This document shows, piece by piece, positions 29,034 to 36,941 of a stretch of 64,000 nucleotides of DNA. Each line of letters begins with the position of its first letter. Position 1 is the first letter of the stretch. The notes below the pieces were generated by a model, which ran no database searches, was not told the origin of the DNA, and saw only the letters and a program-made list of their open reading frames with translations. The DNA is from JAGWRA01 sp035534615 (GTDB lineage: Bacteria; Acidobacteriota; Vicinamibacteria; Vicinamibacterales; CAVVIG01). Position numbers and translations under genes: made by a program. Where the stretch lies: the NCBI GenBank assembly GCA_035534615.1, contig DATLRO010000059.1, positions 1-64,000 of the forward strand, in the 5' to 3' direction.

Positions 29034-29062
29034 ATAGTAGAAGACCCCATGGTGGATGTCAA
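29034..29062 (-). promoter_or_regulatory. Sigma70 promoter of the dcw cluster
   Basis: On the minus strand TTGACA (29062-29057, perfect -35) is followed after exactly 17 bp by TACTAT (29039-29034, -10). It directly precedes the three MraZ boxes and is the strongest-looking promoter in the window. It is likely to drive mraZ through ftsZ. Confidence 0.8.
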
Positions 29063-29214
29063 CCGCAAAATCTGTGATGTCAGTAGGTTGCGTCAAATTT
29101 TCGCCCTTTCTCCGCCTCCCGCCGACAGGCGTCGACGCCCCTCCCGCGGCCCGTCCGGCCCACCGGCCCGTGCTAGCATGTTGGGTTCAGCCTTCCGGTA
29201 CCGACCGCGCCGAG

Positions 29215-29336
29215 GTCTCCTCGCGCGCCGCGGTGCGAAGGCCGCGCACGGCGCGGCTCGCGAGGGTGCGGCGCGGGGCGCTCGGGCCTCCGCGAAGCGC
29301 CCGGGCCGGGGTCCCGGGGCAGCGCCCCGGTTGAAT
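29215..29336. repeat. Dispersed GC-rich intergenic repeat, copy 1
   Basis: The reverse complement of this stretch begins CCGGGGCGCTGCCCCGG and continues through an ACCCCGGC block and CGCCCCGCGCCGC. The same order of blocks occurs on the plus strand at 47284-47390. It contains the nested palindrome CCGGGGCGCTGCCCCGG. It ends about 14 bp before the ychF-like start codon. No coding content is seen. Confidence 0.5.
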
Positions 29337-29349
29337 CAGTGGAGCGGCG

Positions 29350-30441
29350 ATGCTACGTGCGGCCCTGATCGGCTTCGGATCGACCGGCAAGACCACCCTG
29401 TTTCAACTCATGACCAGCAGCCGCGACGTGCCGCGCGGCGGACACGGGAAGTCGGACGCGACGATCGGCGTCTCGAAGGTGCCGGATGCGCGGCTCGATC
29501 GGCTCACGGCGATGTACAACCCGCGCAAGCGGGTGCCGGCGACGGTGGAGTTCGGCGACATCGCGGCGCCGGCGCAGGGGGGCGGCGCCAGCGCGCTGGT
29601 CGACGTCGTCGCGTACAAGAACGCCGACGCGCTGGTGCACGTGGTCCGCGCCTTCCGCGATCCGACGATTGCACATCCGCCCGGATCGATCGATCCGGCC
29701 CGCGACGCGCGGGCGATGGAGGACGAGCTGATCCTGGCGGACCTCGGCGTCGCGGAGCGGCGCCTGGAGCGGCTGGAGCGCGACCTGAAGAAGGCGCGGT
29801 CACCGGAGCTGGAGCGGGAGCGCGACGTTCTCACGCTCTGCCGCGCGGCGCTCGAAGAAGGCCGGCCGCTGCGGGCGCTCGATCTCGCGGGCGAGGATCT
29901 CAAGCGGCTGCGCGGATTCCAGTTCCTGTCGGCGAAGCCGCTGCTGCTGGTCCTGAACCTGGACGAGGCGGATCTGGCCGGCGGCATCGAGGGGGCGATC
30001 GAGCGGGCCGGGCTGGGGGCGTTTCCGTCGCAGGCGTCGACCGCCGCCGTGGCGATCTGCGCGAAGATCGAGCTGGAAATCGCGCAGCTGGAGCCGGCCG
30101 ACGCGGCGGCCTTCCTGGCCGACCTCGGGCTGCGCGACTCGGGCCTGGACCGCGTCATCCGCGCCAGCTACGATCTGCTCGGCTACCTGTCGTTCTTCAC
30201 GGTCGGCGAGGATGAATGCCGCGCCTGGTCGATTCCGCGCGGGACGACGGCCCAGGTCGCCGCCGGGGAGATTCACAGCGACATCGCCCGCGGCTTCATC
30301 CGCGCCGAGGTGGTCGGCTACGAGCCGCTCGTCGCCCGCGGCACGATGGCGGCGTGCCGGGAGCACGGGGAAGTCCGGCTCGAGGGCAAGGAGTACGTCG
30401 TGCAGGACGGCGACGTCATCAACTTCCGGTTCGCCACGTAA
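29350..30441 (+). CDS. YchF-like P-loop GTPase/ATPase with TGS-like C-terminus
   Basis: This relates to YchF/OLA1, ribosome-associated Obg-like ATPases. The 363-residue protein has the family core: DALVHVVRAFRDPTIAHPPGSIDP, ELILADLGVAERRLERLERD, LVLNLDEAD in place of NKxD (as in ATP-preferring YchF), and the C-terminal TGS-like RAWSIPRGTTAQVAAGEIHSDIARGFIRAEV. It diverges at the N-terminus: the P-loop reads GFGSTGKTTL instead of the usual G-x-P-N-V-G-K-S, and switch II reads FGDIAAPA. GGAG lies 5 nt before the ATG. It may be a divergent paralogue rather than the main YchF. Confidence 0.82.
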   Translation: MLRAALIGFGSTGKTTLFQLMTSSRDVPRGGHGKSDATIGVSKVPDARLDRLTAMYNPRKRVPATVEFGDIAAPAQGGGASALVDVVAYKNADALVHVVRAFRDPTIAHPPGSIDPARDARAMEDELILADLGVAERRLERLERDLKKARSPELERERDVLTLCRAALEEGRPLRALDLAGEDLKRLRGFQFLSAKPLLLVLNLDEADLAGGIEGAIERAGLGAFPSQASTAAVAICAKIELEIAQLEPADAAAFLADLGLRDSGLDRVIRASYDLLGYLSFFTVGEDECRAWSIPRGTTAQVAAGEIHSDIARGFIRAEVVGYEPLVARGTMAACREHGEVRLEGKEYVVQDGDVINFRFAT

Positions 30442-30485
30442 CAGCGCGCCGGCCCGGCCGGCCTCTGTGTCTCGTGGCCGCGAGC

Positions 30486-31352
30486 ATGCGCGTGGCGCAC
30501 CCGTCGTCCACTTCGATCGTCATCCCGGCGTTCAACGAGGCCGAAGCCGTCGGCCGCGTGGTCACGGAGTTGCGCGCCGCCGCGCCATGGCGCGAGATCC
30601 TGGTCGTCGACGACGGCTCGACGGACGGGACGGCGGCCGCCGCGGCCGCCGCGGGCGCGGTGGTGCTCACGCATCCCTACAACATGGGGAACGGCGCCGC
30701 GGTCAAGACGGGCATCCGCCGGGCCGGCGGCGACTACGTGCTGATCCTCGACGGCGACGGGCAGCACCAGCCCGCGGACGCGCTCCGGCTCGTCGCCCGG
30801 CTCGGCGAGTACGACCTCGTCATCGGCGCGCGATCGGCGGCGACCCAGGCCACGATCGGGCGGCGGATCGGCAACGCGCTGCTGAACGGCCTCGCGAGCT
30901 ACCTGACCGGCCGCCACGTGCCGGACCTGACCTCGGGATTCCGCGCGGCCCGCCGGTCCGTGCTCGTCGAGTTCCTGCACCTCCTGCCGAACGGCTTCTC
31001 CACGCCGACGACGACGACGCTGACGTTCATCAAGGCCGGCTACAGCGTCTGCTTCGAGCCGATCGAGGCCGCCCGCCGCACCGGACGGTCCAAGATCCGC
31101 CTGGGTCCGGACGGCGCGCGCTTCCTTCTGATCCTCCTCAAGATCGTGACGATCTTCAGTCCGCTCCGCGTGTTCGTCCCGATCAGCCTCCTCGTGTTCG
31201 CGGTCGGCGCCTCGTACGGCGCCTGGACCATCGCCACGCAGTCCCACCTCACCAACTCGTCCGTGCTGCTCATCCTCCTGTCGGTGGTCATTTTCATGTT
31301 CGGCCTCGTCTCCGAGCAGATTGCCGCCATGCGGCTGGAAGGCCGCCGCTGA
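30486..31352 (+). CDS. Glycosyltransferase family 2 with C-terminal membrane helices
   Basis: This 288-residue GT-A fold transferase has the nucleotide-sugar motifs IVIPAFNEAEAVGRVV, LVVDDGSTDGT and LILDGDGQHQP (DxD region). It also has a TSGFRAARRSVL acceptor-region motif and two C-terminal hydrophobic helices (LRVFVPISLLVFAVG and SSVLLILLSVVIFMFG). This layout is typical of polyprenyl-phosphate glycosyltransferases such as DPMS/ArnC relatives. The start ATG at 30486 follows the ychF-like gene by 44 bp. Donor and acceptor are unknown. Confidence 0.82.
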   Translation: MRVAHPSSTSIVIPAFNEAEAVGRVVTELRAAAPWREILVVDDGSTDGTAAAAAAAGAVVLTHPYNMGNGAAVKTGIRRAGGDYVLILDGDGQHQPADALRLVARLGEYDLVIGARSAATQATIGRRIGNALLNGLASYLTGRHVPDLTSGFRAARRSVLVEFLHLLPNGFSTPTTTTLTFIKAGYSVCFEPIEAARRTGRSKIRLGPDGARFLLILLKIVTIFSPLRVFVPISLLVFAVGASYGAWTIATQSHLTNSSVLLILLSVVIFMFGLVSEQIAAMRLEGRR

Positions 31353-31613
31353 GCCGTCCTGCACACAGGACACTGCCGGCCTGCCGTCTCAGGATCGGCC
31401 GTGAATGGCACGACTCGTCCCCTGTCGGACCGTGTTCCGTTGCATCGTCAAGCTGAGCCGGCGAATTATTCATAGAAAATTTGATTTCTTTTCTGCTTAT
31501 GATGGCTGAATGCGGTCCGCACCCGACGGCCCCGGCGGCCCGCGCGGTGCTGCGGCCCGCGGTTCCGAACTCACGCGCGTCGGGCGTCACCGTGGCCCTT
31601 CGGCCTGGAGGTC
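31353..31613. other. Intergenic region with an AT-rich island
   Basis: Within this very GC-rich sequence, 31466-31507 is strikingly AT-rich (short runs such as GAATTATTCATAGAAAATTTG). It is the likely promoter zone of the following glycosyltransferase. No hexamer pair with acceptable spacing could be assigned. Confidence 0.4.
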
Positions 31614-32351
31614 ATGAAGGCACTGGTCATCATTCCGACGTTCAACGAGCGCGACAACCTGCCGCTGCTCGTCCCGGCCGTGCTCGCCCACGAGGGCGTG
31701 CACGTGCTGATCGTCGACGATCAGTCGCCGGACGGGACGGGCGACGTGGCCGAGGCGCTGGCGCGCGCGCACCCGTCGCGCGTCGGCGTGCTGCACCGGA
31801 CCGGCCCGCGCGGCCTGGGCCGGTCGTACGCCGAGGGCCTGACGCGCGCCATTCGCGGCGACGCGGACGTGGTCGTGCAGATGGACGCCGATCTGTCGCA
31901 CGACCCGGGCGAGCTGCCGGCGCTGATCGAAGCGGCCGCACACGAGGACCTGGCGATCGGATCGCGGTACCAACCCGGAGGCCAGATCCGCAACTGGCCG
32001 GTCCACCGCCGCCTGCTGAGCGCCGGCGCCAATCACTACATCCGGCTCGTGACCCGGCTCGACGTGCGCGACTGCACGAGCGGCTTCCGCTGCTGGCGGC
32101 GGGAAGCCCTGGCCCGGGTGCCGCTGGACGAGGTGACGTCGGAGGGCTACGCCTTTCTGGTCGAGATGCTCTACGCGGCGGTGCGCGCCGGCCTCCGGGT
32201 GACCGAAGTGCCGATCGTCTTCGTCGAGCGCCGCCTCGGGCGCTCCAAGCTGTCGTTCCCGGTCCTGCTGGAATCGATGCGCGCCCCCTGGCGGCTGCGC
32301 CGGCACACGCCGGGGCCGCGCCCGGAACCCCATCCCTCGCACCTCCGCTGA
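31614..32351 (+). CDS. Polyprenol monophosphomannose synthase-like glycosyltransferase
   Basis: This 245-residue family-2 glycosyltransferase is of the dolichol/polyprenol-phosphate mannose synthase type without membrane helices. Motifs are LVIIPTFNERDNLPLLV, LIVDDQSPDGTGD, VVQMDADLSHDP (DxD) and VRDCTSGFRCWRREAL. The acceptor-side KLSFPVLLESMRAPWRLR comes near the end and suits polyprenyl-phosphate binding. A GGAGG sits close to the ATG. It may supply lipid-linked sugars together with the preceding membrane-bound transferase; the sugar is not determined. Confidence 0.84.
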   Translation: MKALVIIPTFNERDNLPLLVPAVLAHEGVHVLIVDDQSPDGTGDVAEALARAHPSRVGVLHRTGPRGLGRSYAEGLTRAIRGDADVVVQMDADLSHDPGELPALIEAAAHEDLAIGSRYQPGGQIRNWPVHRRLLSAGANHYIRLVTRLDVRDCTSGFRCWRREALARVPLDEVTSEGYAFLVEMLYAAVRAGLRVTEVPIVFVERRLGRSKLSFPVLLESMRAPWRLRRHTPGPRPEPHPSHLR

Positions 32352-32466
32352 ACGCGGAACGAAGGCGGCGCGGCCGCGCCGGTCCGATCGCTTTCGCCAG
32401 AACTTCGCCCGCCGCCTCCCGATGGTCACCGGCAAGGCGTATACTGGATGTTCAGGGTTCCTGCTG

Positions 32467-33102
32467 ATGAAACGGGTCACTGCCGTCCTGTCCGGCGTGC
32501 TGCTGGCGATCCTCGTGGCCGTGCCGGCCATGGCGGGCCAGGTGTCGCTGAAACTGCACGATGGGCGGGTGACGCTGGACGCCAGGGAAGTCAGCGTGCG
32601 GCAGATTCTGGCCGAGTGGCAGAAGGTGGGCGGGACGGAGTTCGTCAACGCGGACGAGGTGGCCGGGCCGCCCGTGACGCTGCAGCTGACGAACATGCCG
32701 GAGCAGGAAGCGCTCGCCATCGTGCTTCAGTCGGTGGCCGGATACATGGCCGCGCCTCGCACGACCTACCGGCCGAACGCCTCGGTGTACGGTCGCGTGC
32801 TGATTCTCGCGAAGAGTACGCCACCGGTGGTCACCCGGGCGCCGAGCAACCGCGTCCAGCCGCCCACCGTGTTCTACCCACCCGAGTACCGGCGTCTGGT
32901 CCCCCCCTCGGCGCTCCGCTTCTTCCGGCCGCCGCCGCGTCCAGGTGAATCGAACGGGAACGGCGGCAACGGGGCGGACCACCGCGGCACGCCGGCAGCC
33001 AGTCCTGGAAATCCGGTCATCACGGCGCCGGTCGTCTCCCCGCAGCCGGGCGTGATCGTGGCGCCCAAGAAGCCTGAGAAACCGTCCGGCGGCGGCCGCT
33101 GA
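32467..33102 (+). CDS. Secreted protein with a secretin/TonB N-terminal (STN-like) domain
   Basis: I recognise the domain but not the gene. The 211-residue protein has a signal peptide (MKRVTAVLSG...PAMAG, residues 1-24). About 65 residues of secretin N-domain type follow, with VTLDAREVSVRQILAEW, VTLQLTNMPEQEALAIVL and a GYMA end. In secretins and FecA-type receptors such domains precede a pore. Here a low-complexity Pro/Gly/Asn-rich tail follows instead, ending in VAPKKPEKPSGGGR. TATACT at 32440-32445 is a possible -10. It may be a stand-alone periplasmic binding module. Confidence 0.75.
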   Translation: MKRVTAVLSGVLLAILVAVPAMAGQVSLKLHDGRVTLDAREVSVRQILAEWQKVGGTEFVNADEVAGPPVTLQLTNMPEQEALAIVLQSVAGYMAAPRTTYRPNASVYGRVLILAKSTPPVVTRAPSNRVQPPTVFYPPEYRRLVPPSALRFFRPPPRPGESNGNGGNGADHRGTPAASPGNPVITAPVVSPQPGVIVAPKKPEKPSGGGR

Positions 33103-33295
33103 CGTTCCCGTCCGCTCTCCTTAATCTCTGCCGCCGGCCGAATGCGCCTGGGTCACGATCGACCGGCTCCGGGGGATTGCCCGCGCTGACACTCGACGCG
33201 AGGGGGCGCGGCGCGCACAATCGGACGGAGCGTGACTGCGGCACGCCGGCCGGGGCCGGCAGCAGCCGAACGGGCGCAAGGGAGTGCCTCACATC

Positions 33296-33748
33296 ATGGG
33301 ACTGGTGGAAGAGATCAATGACGCCGTGACGCGGGCGATGAAGGCGCAGGATCATGCGCGGCTCGCGCCGCTGCGCATGCTCAAGGCCGCCCTCACCAAC
33401 CGGAGCGTGGAAAAGGGCCGGCCGCTGGACGACACCGAAGCGCGTCAGGTCGTCCACGGCCTCGTCAAGCAGCGCCGGGATTCGATCGAACAGTTCCAGA
33501 AAGGCGGCCGCGCCGACCTCGCGGACAAGGAAGCGCGGGAGATCGAGGTGCTCGAGGCCTACCTGCCGGCGGCAGCCGGCGCGGACGAGATCGACCGCGC
33601 GGTCGCCGACGCAATTGCGGAGACGGCCGCCACGTCGGTGAAGGATCTCGGCAAGGTCATGAAGGCCGCGATGAGCCGGCTGGCCGGCAAGAGCGTGGAC
33701 GGCAAGGCGGTCAACGAGGCTGTCCGCCGGCGGCTGTCGAGTCAGTGA
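33296..33748 (+). CDS. yqeY: GatB/YqeY domain-containing protein
   Basis: YqeY proteins share the tRNA-binding tail domain of GatB and are thought to act on tRNA or amidotransferase-like substrates. The 150-residue protein has two helical parts: MGLVEEINDAVTRAMKAQD...LRMLKAALTNRSVEKG and the conserved VVHGLVKQRRDSIEQFQKGGRADLADKEAREIEVLEAYLP. It closes with KDLGKVMKAAMSRLAGKSVDGK. The ATG at 33296 is preferred over the GTG at 33284, which overlaps the purine-rich stretch AAGGGAG. A candidate small RNA gene and terminator follow. Confidence 0.9.
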   Translation: MGLVEEINDAVTRAMKAQDHARLAPLRMLKAALTNRSVEKGRPLDDTEARQVVHGLVKQRRDSIEQFQKGGRADLADKEAREIEVLEAYLPAAAGADEIDRAVADAIAETAATSVKDLGKVMKAAMSRLAGKSVDGKAVNEAVRRRLSSQ

Positions 33749-33780
33749 CGCCTGGCCCTGACGCCGGTGATGCCGGAGCA

Positions 33781-33807
33781 AACTTCCGGGGTGGATCGGT
33801 CGTCTAA
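33781..33807 (+). promoter_or_regulatory. Candidate ECF-sigma promoter
   Basis: AACTT (33781-33785) and CGTCTAA (33801-33807) are 15 bp apart, resembling ECF (sigmaE/R-type) promoters with an AAC -35 core and a CGTC/GTCTAA -10. It would start a transcript around 33811-33815, right at the hairpin-terminator unit. Confidence 0.4.
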
Positions 33808-33810
33808 CCC

Positions 33811-33879
33811 TATGAGACGGCAGGCAAGGCCTCTCATCCATCCTCCTTCGGCCCTCGTCCTTGCGAGGGCCCTTTTTTT
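33811..33879 (+). ncRNA. Candidate small RNA with anti-Shine-Dalgarno linker
   Basis: Downstream of yqeY, an ECF-like promoter is followed by hairpin 1, ATGAGA (33812-33817) pairing with TCTCAT (33832-33837) and extended by GGC/GCC. A pyrimidine-rich linker containing CCTCCTT (within 33838-33849) comes next, then a strong intrinsic terminator. The roughly 70-nt transcript would expose a CU-rich sequence complementary to ribosome-binding sites between two helices, an architecture like known bacterial small RNAs. Alternatively the whole unit is only the yqeY terminator region. Confidence 0.45.
33850..33879 (+). terminator. Rho-independent terminator
   Basis: GGCCCTCG (33850-33857) pairs perfectly with CGAGGGCC (33864-33871) around a 6-nt loop, and seven T residues follow at 33873-33879. 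It ends transcription from yqeY and/or the candidate small RNA before murJ. Confidence 0.92.
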
Positions 33880-33912
33880 GTCCGATTCCGGACAGTCCGG
33901 GCCGCGGCGCGG

Positions 33913-33941
33913 TTCAGCCGGGCGGGGCGCTGTGCTACGCT
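33913..33941 (+). promoter_or_regulatory. Candidate promoter for murJ
   Basis: An extended -10 TGCTACGCT (hexamer TACGCT, 33936-33941) is preceded after 17 bp by a weak -35 TTCAGC (33913-33918). It lies between the upstream terminator and the murJ ATG at 33955. Confidence 0.4.
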
Positions 33942-33954
33942 GGCTGCTCTGAGC

Positions 33955-35658
33955 ATGGATCCCGCCGTCCCCGGCAGCCCGCCGGACGCGTCACCAAAGG
34001 CGTCCGCTCCCGTTTCGTCTCCCTCCTCGGTCCATCCAGCCGGCGCGGATGCGGGCGCCTCCGCAGCTCCGCCGCGGCTGGCGCGATCGGCCGGCGTCAC
34101 CGGCGCGGCCACGCTGGCCAGCCGGATCCTGGGCCTCGTCCGGGACCAGGTGCTGGCCGCGTACTTCGGCGCCGGCAACGAGATGGACGCGTTCATCGTC
34201 GCGTTCCGGATTCCGAACCTCGTCCGCGACCTGTTCGCGGAGGGTGCGATGAGCGCGGCGTTCGTACCGACCTTCACGCAGTACCTCACCCGCCGGGGGC
34301 GCGACGAGGCCTGGCGGCTGGGGACCAACGTCCTGAACGGGCTGCTGCTGGCGACCGGCGTCCTGGTCCTGCTCGGGATCGCCTTCGCGCATCCGATCGT
34401 GATGGCCCTGGCCGGGCATTTCGCGACCGTGCCCGGCAAGATCGCGCTGACCACCTGGCTGGCGCGCATCACGCTGCCCTTCCTGATCTTCGTCGCGGTG
34501 GCGGCGGCGATGATGGGCATGCTCAACTCGCTGCACCACTTCTTCGTTCCCGCGCTGTCGCCGGCGATGTTCAACATCGCGCTCATCGCGTGCACGATCG
34601 GGCTGGTGCCGGTGATGCCGATGCTCGGTCTGCCGCGCATCACGGCGATCGCCATCGGGGCCCTGCTCGGCGGCCTGGGCCAGATCGCGCTGCAATGGCC
34701 GGTGCTGCGCCGCGAGGGCTATCGGTACCGCCCCCGGCTCGAGATCCGCGACGAAGGGCTCCGGCAGGTGCTGGTGCTGATGGGGCCGGGCCTGGTGGGT
34801 CTGGCGGCGCTGCAGATCAATCTCTTCGTGACGACACTGCTCGCGACGACCCAGGGGACGGGCGCGGTCTCCTGGCTGAACTACGGGTTCCGGCTCGCGC
34901 ACCTGCCGATCGGCCTGTTCGGCGTGTCGATTGCGACCGCCGTGCTGCCGTCGGTGTCGCGCCATGCAGCGCAGGGGCACGCGGCGGGTGTGCGGCGGAC
35001 GGTGGCCGACGGTCTGGGCATGATGTTCGTGCTGAACATCCCGGCGACGTTCGGCCTGCTCGCGCTGGCGCCGTCCATCGTCGGGCTGGTCTTCCAGCGG
35101 GGCCGGTTCACGGCGGCCGACACCGCGGCGACGGCGGCCGTCCTGCGCTGCTACGCCGTCGGCCTCGTCGGGTTCTCGGCGGTCCGGATCGTGTCGCCGA
35201 CCTTCTACGCGCTGCACCGCAGCCGGGTGCCGGTGATGGTCAGCGTCGGAGCGGTCGCGCTGAACCTGCTGCTGTGCCTGACGCTGCTGCCGTCGCTCGG
35301 CTATCGCGCGCTGGCCCTCGGGCCGTCGCTGGCGGCGATCGCCAACGCCGGGACGCTCGTGTTCCTGCTGAGCCGCCAGCTGGACGGGCTCGAAGGGCGG
35401 CGCCTGACGGCGACGCTGGTCCGGGTGGTGCTCGCGTCGGCGCTCATGGCGGCCGTGGCGGCGGCCGCGAACGGCTGGCTGGGACGGCTGCTGCCCGGCG
35501 GCGGGCTCGGCGCGGGGCTGCTGAAGGTCGGAGGCGCGATCGCCGCCGGCCTCGTCGTGCTGGTCGTCAGCGTGCGCGCGCTGGGCATCCGCGAGTTCGA
35601 CCGGGCGGTGGAGACGATCCGCGCGCGCCTCGGCCGGGCGCCGGAGGGGGCGCGATGA
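33955..35658 (+). CDS. murJ: Lipid II flippase MurJ
   Basis: MurJ (MviN) flips lipid II across the inner membrane, completing the pathway encoded by the dcw cluster. The 567-residue protein has a Ser/Ala/Pro-rich cytoplasmic N-terminus of about 40 residues, then 14 predicted helices. Family landmarks are TLASRILGLVRDQVLAAYFGAGNEMDAF, FRIPNLVRDLFAEGAMSAAFVP, WLNYGFRLAHLPIGLFGVSIATAVLP and the functional Arg/Glu positions in these loops. The stop overlaps the next ATG (ATGA). Confidence 0.95.
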   Translation: MDPAVPGSPPDASPKASAPVSSPSSVHPAGADAGASAAPPRLARSAGVTGAATLASRILGLVRDQVLAAYFGAGNEMDAFIVAFRIPNLVRDLFAEGAMSAAFVPTFTQYLTRRGRDEAWRLGTNVLNGLLLATGVLVLLGIAFAHPIVMALAGHFATVPGKIALTTWLARITLPFLIFVAVAAAMMGMLNSLHHFFVPALSPAMFNIALIACTIGLVPVMPMLGLPRITAIAIGALLGGLGQIALQWPVLRREGYRYRPRLEIRDEGLRQVLVLMGPGLVGLAALQINLFVTTLLATTQGTGAVSWLNYGFRLAHLPIGLFGVSIATAVLPSVSRHAAQGHAAGVRRTVADGLGMMFVLNIPATFGLLALAPSIVGLVFQRGRFTAADTAATAAVLRCYAVGLVGFSAVRIVSPTFYALHRSRVPVMVSVGAVALNLLLCLTLLPSLGYRALALGPSLAAIANAGTLVFLLSRQLDGLEGRRLTATLVRVVLASALMAAVAAAANGWLGRLLPGGGLGAGLLKVGGAIAAGLVVLVVSVRALGIREFDRAVETIRARLGRAPEGAR

Positions 35659-36836
35659 AGACGCCGGCCGCGCTGGCGAGCATCCCGCGGACGGTGTTCG
35701 TGCTGGCGGGCATCCACTTCCTGCTCGACAGCTACAGCAACGTCTACGCGTCGCTGCTGCCGATGCTGATTCCTCATCTGAGGATGTCGCTGGCGCTGGC
35801 CGGCGCGCTCACGATGTGCTACCAGCTCGCCGCCTCGATCGCGCAGCTCGGCTTCGGCCATCTCGCGGACCACTGGAAACCGCGCGTGCTGATCGTGACC
35901 GGCCCGATCGTCGCCATCACGATGATGAGCCTGCTCGGCCTGCCGGGCTCGGCGGCCGTGCTCGGCCTCGTGCTCGTCGTCGGCGGGCTGGGGAGCGCGG
36001 CCTTCCATCCGGCCGCGGCCGCCTTCGTGCACCGCCTCGCGCGCGAGCGGCGCGGGCTCGCCATGGCCGTGCATGTCGCCGCCGGGTCCGCCGGCGTGGC
36101 GTTCGGCCCGCTGCTGGCCGCGCCGATCATCGGCCGGCTCGGCCTGGCCTGGACGCCGATCTTCGCCGTGCCGTCGCTGGTGTGCGTGATCCCGCTGCTG
36201 CGCCGCGTGCCGTCGCTCGCGACGCACACGCCCGCGAGCGGCGATGGATTCGGCGTGCTCCGCCCCTACGCCCGCGCCCTCTCGCGGCTCTACGCAATCA
36301 TCGCCCTGCGCACGGTCGTCTGGCTCAGCTTCGTCACGTTCCTGCCGGTGCTGCTGACGGCCCGCGGCGAATCGGTCGGCCTCGCCGGCATGACCATCGC
36401 CGCGTTCCTGGCGGCCGCCGGCCTCGGCGGCTTCTTCGGCGGCGCGGTGGCCGATCACTACGGCGCGCGCGCCGTCATCATCACCACGCTGCTGGCCGCC
36501 GTGCCGTTCCTGCTGGTGCTGCCGCGCGTCGACGGCTGGCCGCTGTTCCCGGTCCTGATCGCGGCGGGGTTCCTGCTGCAGGCGACGCTGCCGGTGATGG
36601 TGACCTTCGGGCAGACGCTGGCGCCGGTGCGGGCGGCCACCGTCTCGTCGATCATGATGGGGTTCGCCCTGGGCTCGGGCGGGCTCCTGGTGCCGCTGGT
36701 AGGGCTGCTCGCCGACCACATCGGCATCGCCCACACGCTGGTCGCCATCGTGGCCGTCCTGCCGATCGCCGCTTCGCTGGCGCTCGCGCTGCCCCGGACA
36801 CCCGGGCCGGTGCCGGGTCTGCCGGCCGCCATCTGA
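35655..36836 (+). CDS. MFS transporter, fosmidomycin-resistance (Fsr)-like
   Basis: This major facilitator superfamily exporter has 393 residues and about 12 hydrophobic helices. Motifs of the Fsr branch are visible: a first helix IHFLLDSYSNVYASLLPML, the A-like loop GFGHLADHWKPRVL, GLGSAAFHPAAAAFVHRLA, and GLAMAVHVAAGSAGVAFGPLLAAPI. Fsr-type pumps export drugs such as fosmidomycin; the physiological substrate here is unknown. The ATG at 35655 overlaps the murJ stop by 4 nt, so the two genes are probably coexpressed. The larger in-frame ORF upstream is a murJ shadow. Confidence 0.85.
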   Translation: MKTPAALASIPRTVFVLAGIHFLLDSYSNVYASLLPMLIPHLRMSLALAGALTMCYQLAASIAQLGFGHLADHWKPRVLIVTGPIVAITMMSLLGLPGSAAVLGLVLVVGGLGSAAFHPAAAAFVHRLARERRGLAMAVHVAAGSAGVAFGPLLAAPIIGRLGLAWTPIFAVPSLVCVIPLLRRVPSLATHTPASGDGFGVLRPYARALSRLYAIIALRTVVWLSFVTFLPVLLTARGESVGLAGMTIAAFLAAAGLGGFFGGAVADHYGARAVIITTLLAAVPFLLVLPRVDGWPLFPVLIAAGFLLQATLPVMVTFGQTLAPVRAATVSSIMMGFALGSGGLLVPLVGLLADHIGIAHTLVAIVAVLPIAASLALALPRTPGPVPGLPAAI

Positions 36837-36941
36837 CGGGGGCCCCGGCCGCGCGCGTGCCGTCCGCACCGCCGGCGCAGTCAGGTTGTGGTACGATTCT
36901 CCCTGCCCCGGTCAGCGCCAGGGCGACACCACGCCAGCGCC

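Noticed and set aside
33861..36836. 991-residue ORF spanning the murJ and MFS region
   Set aside because: Only its 3' part (from 35655) matches a protein family; the 5' part is murJ read in another frame.
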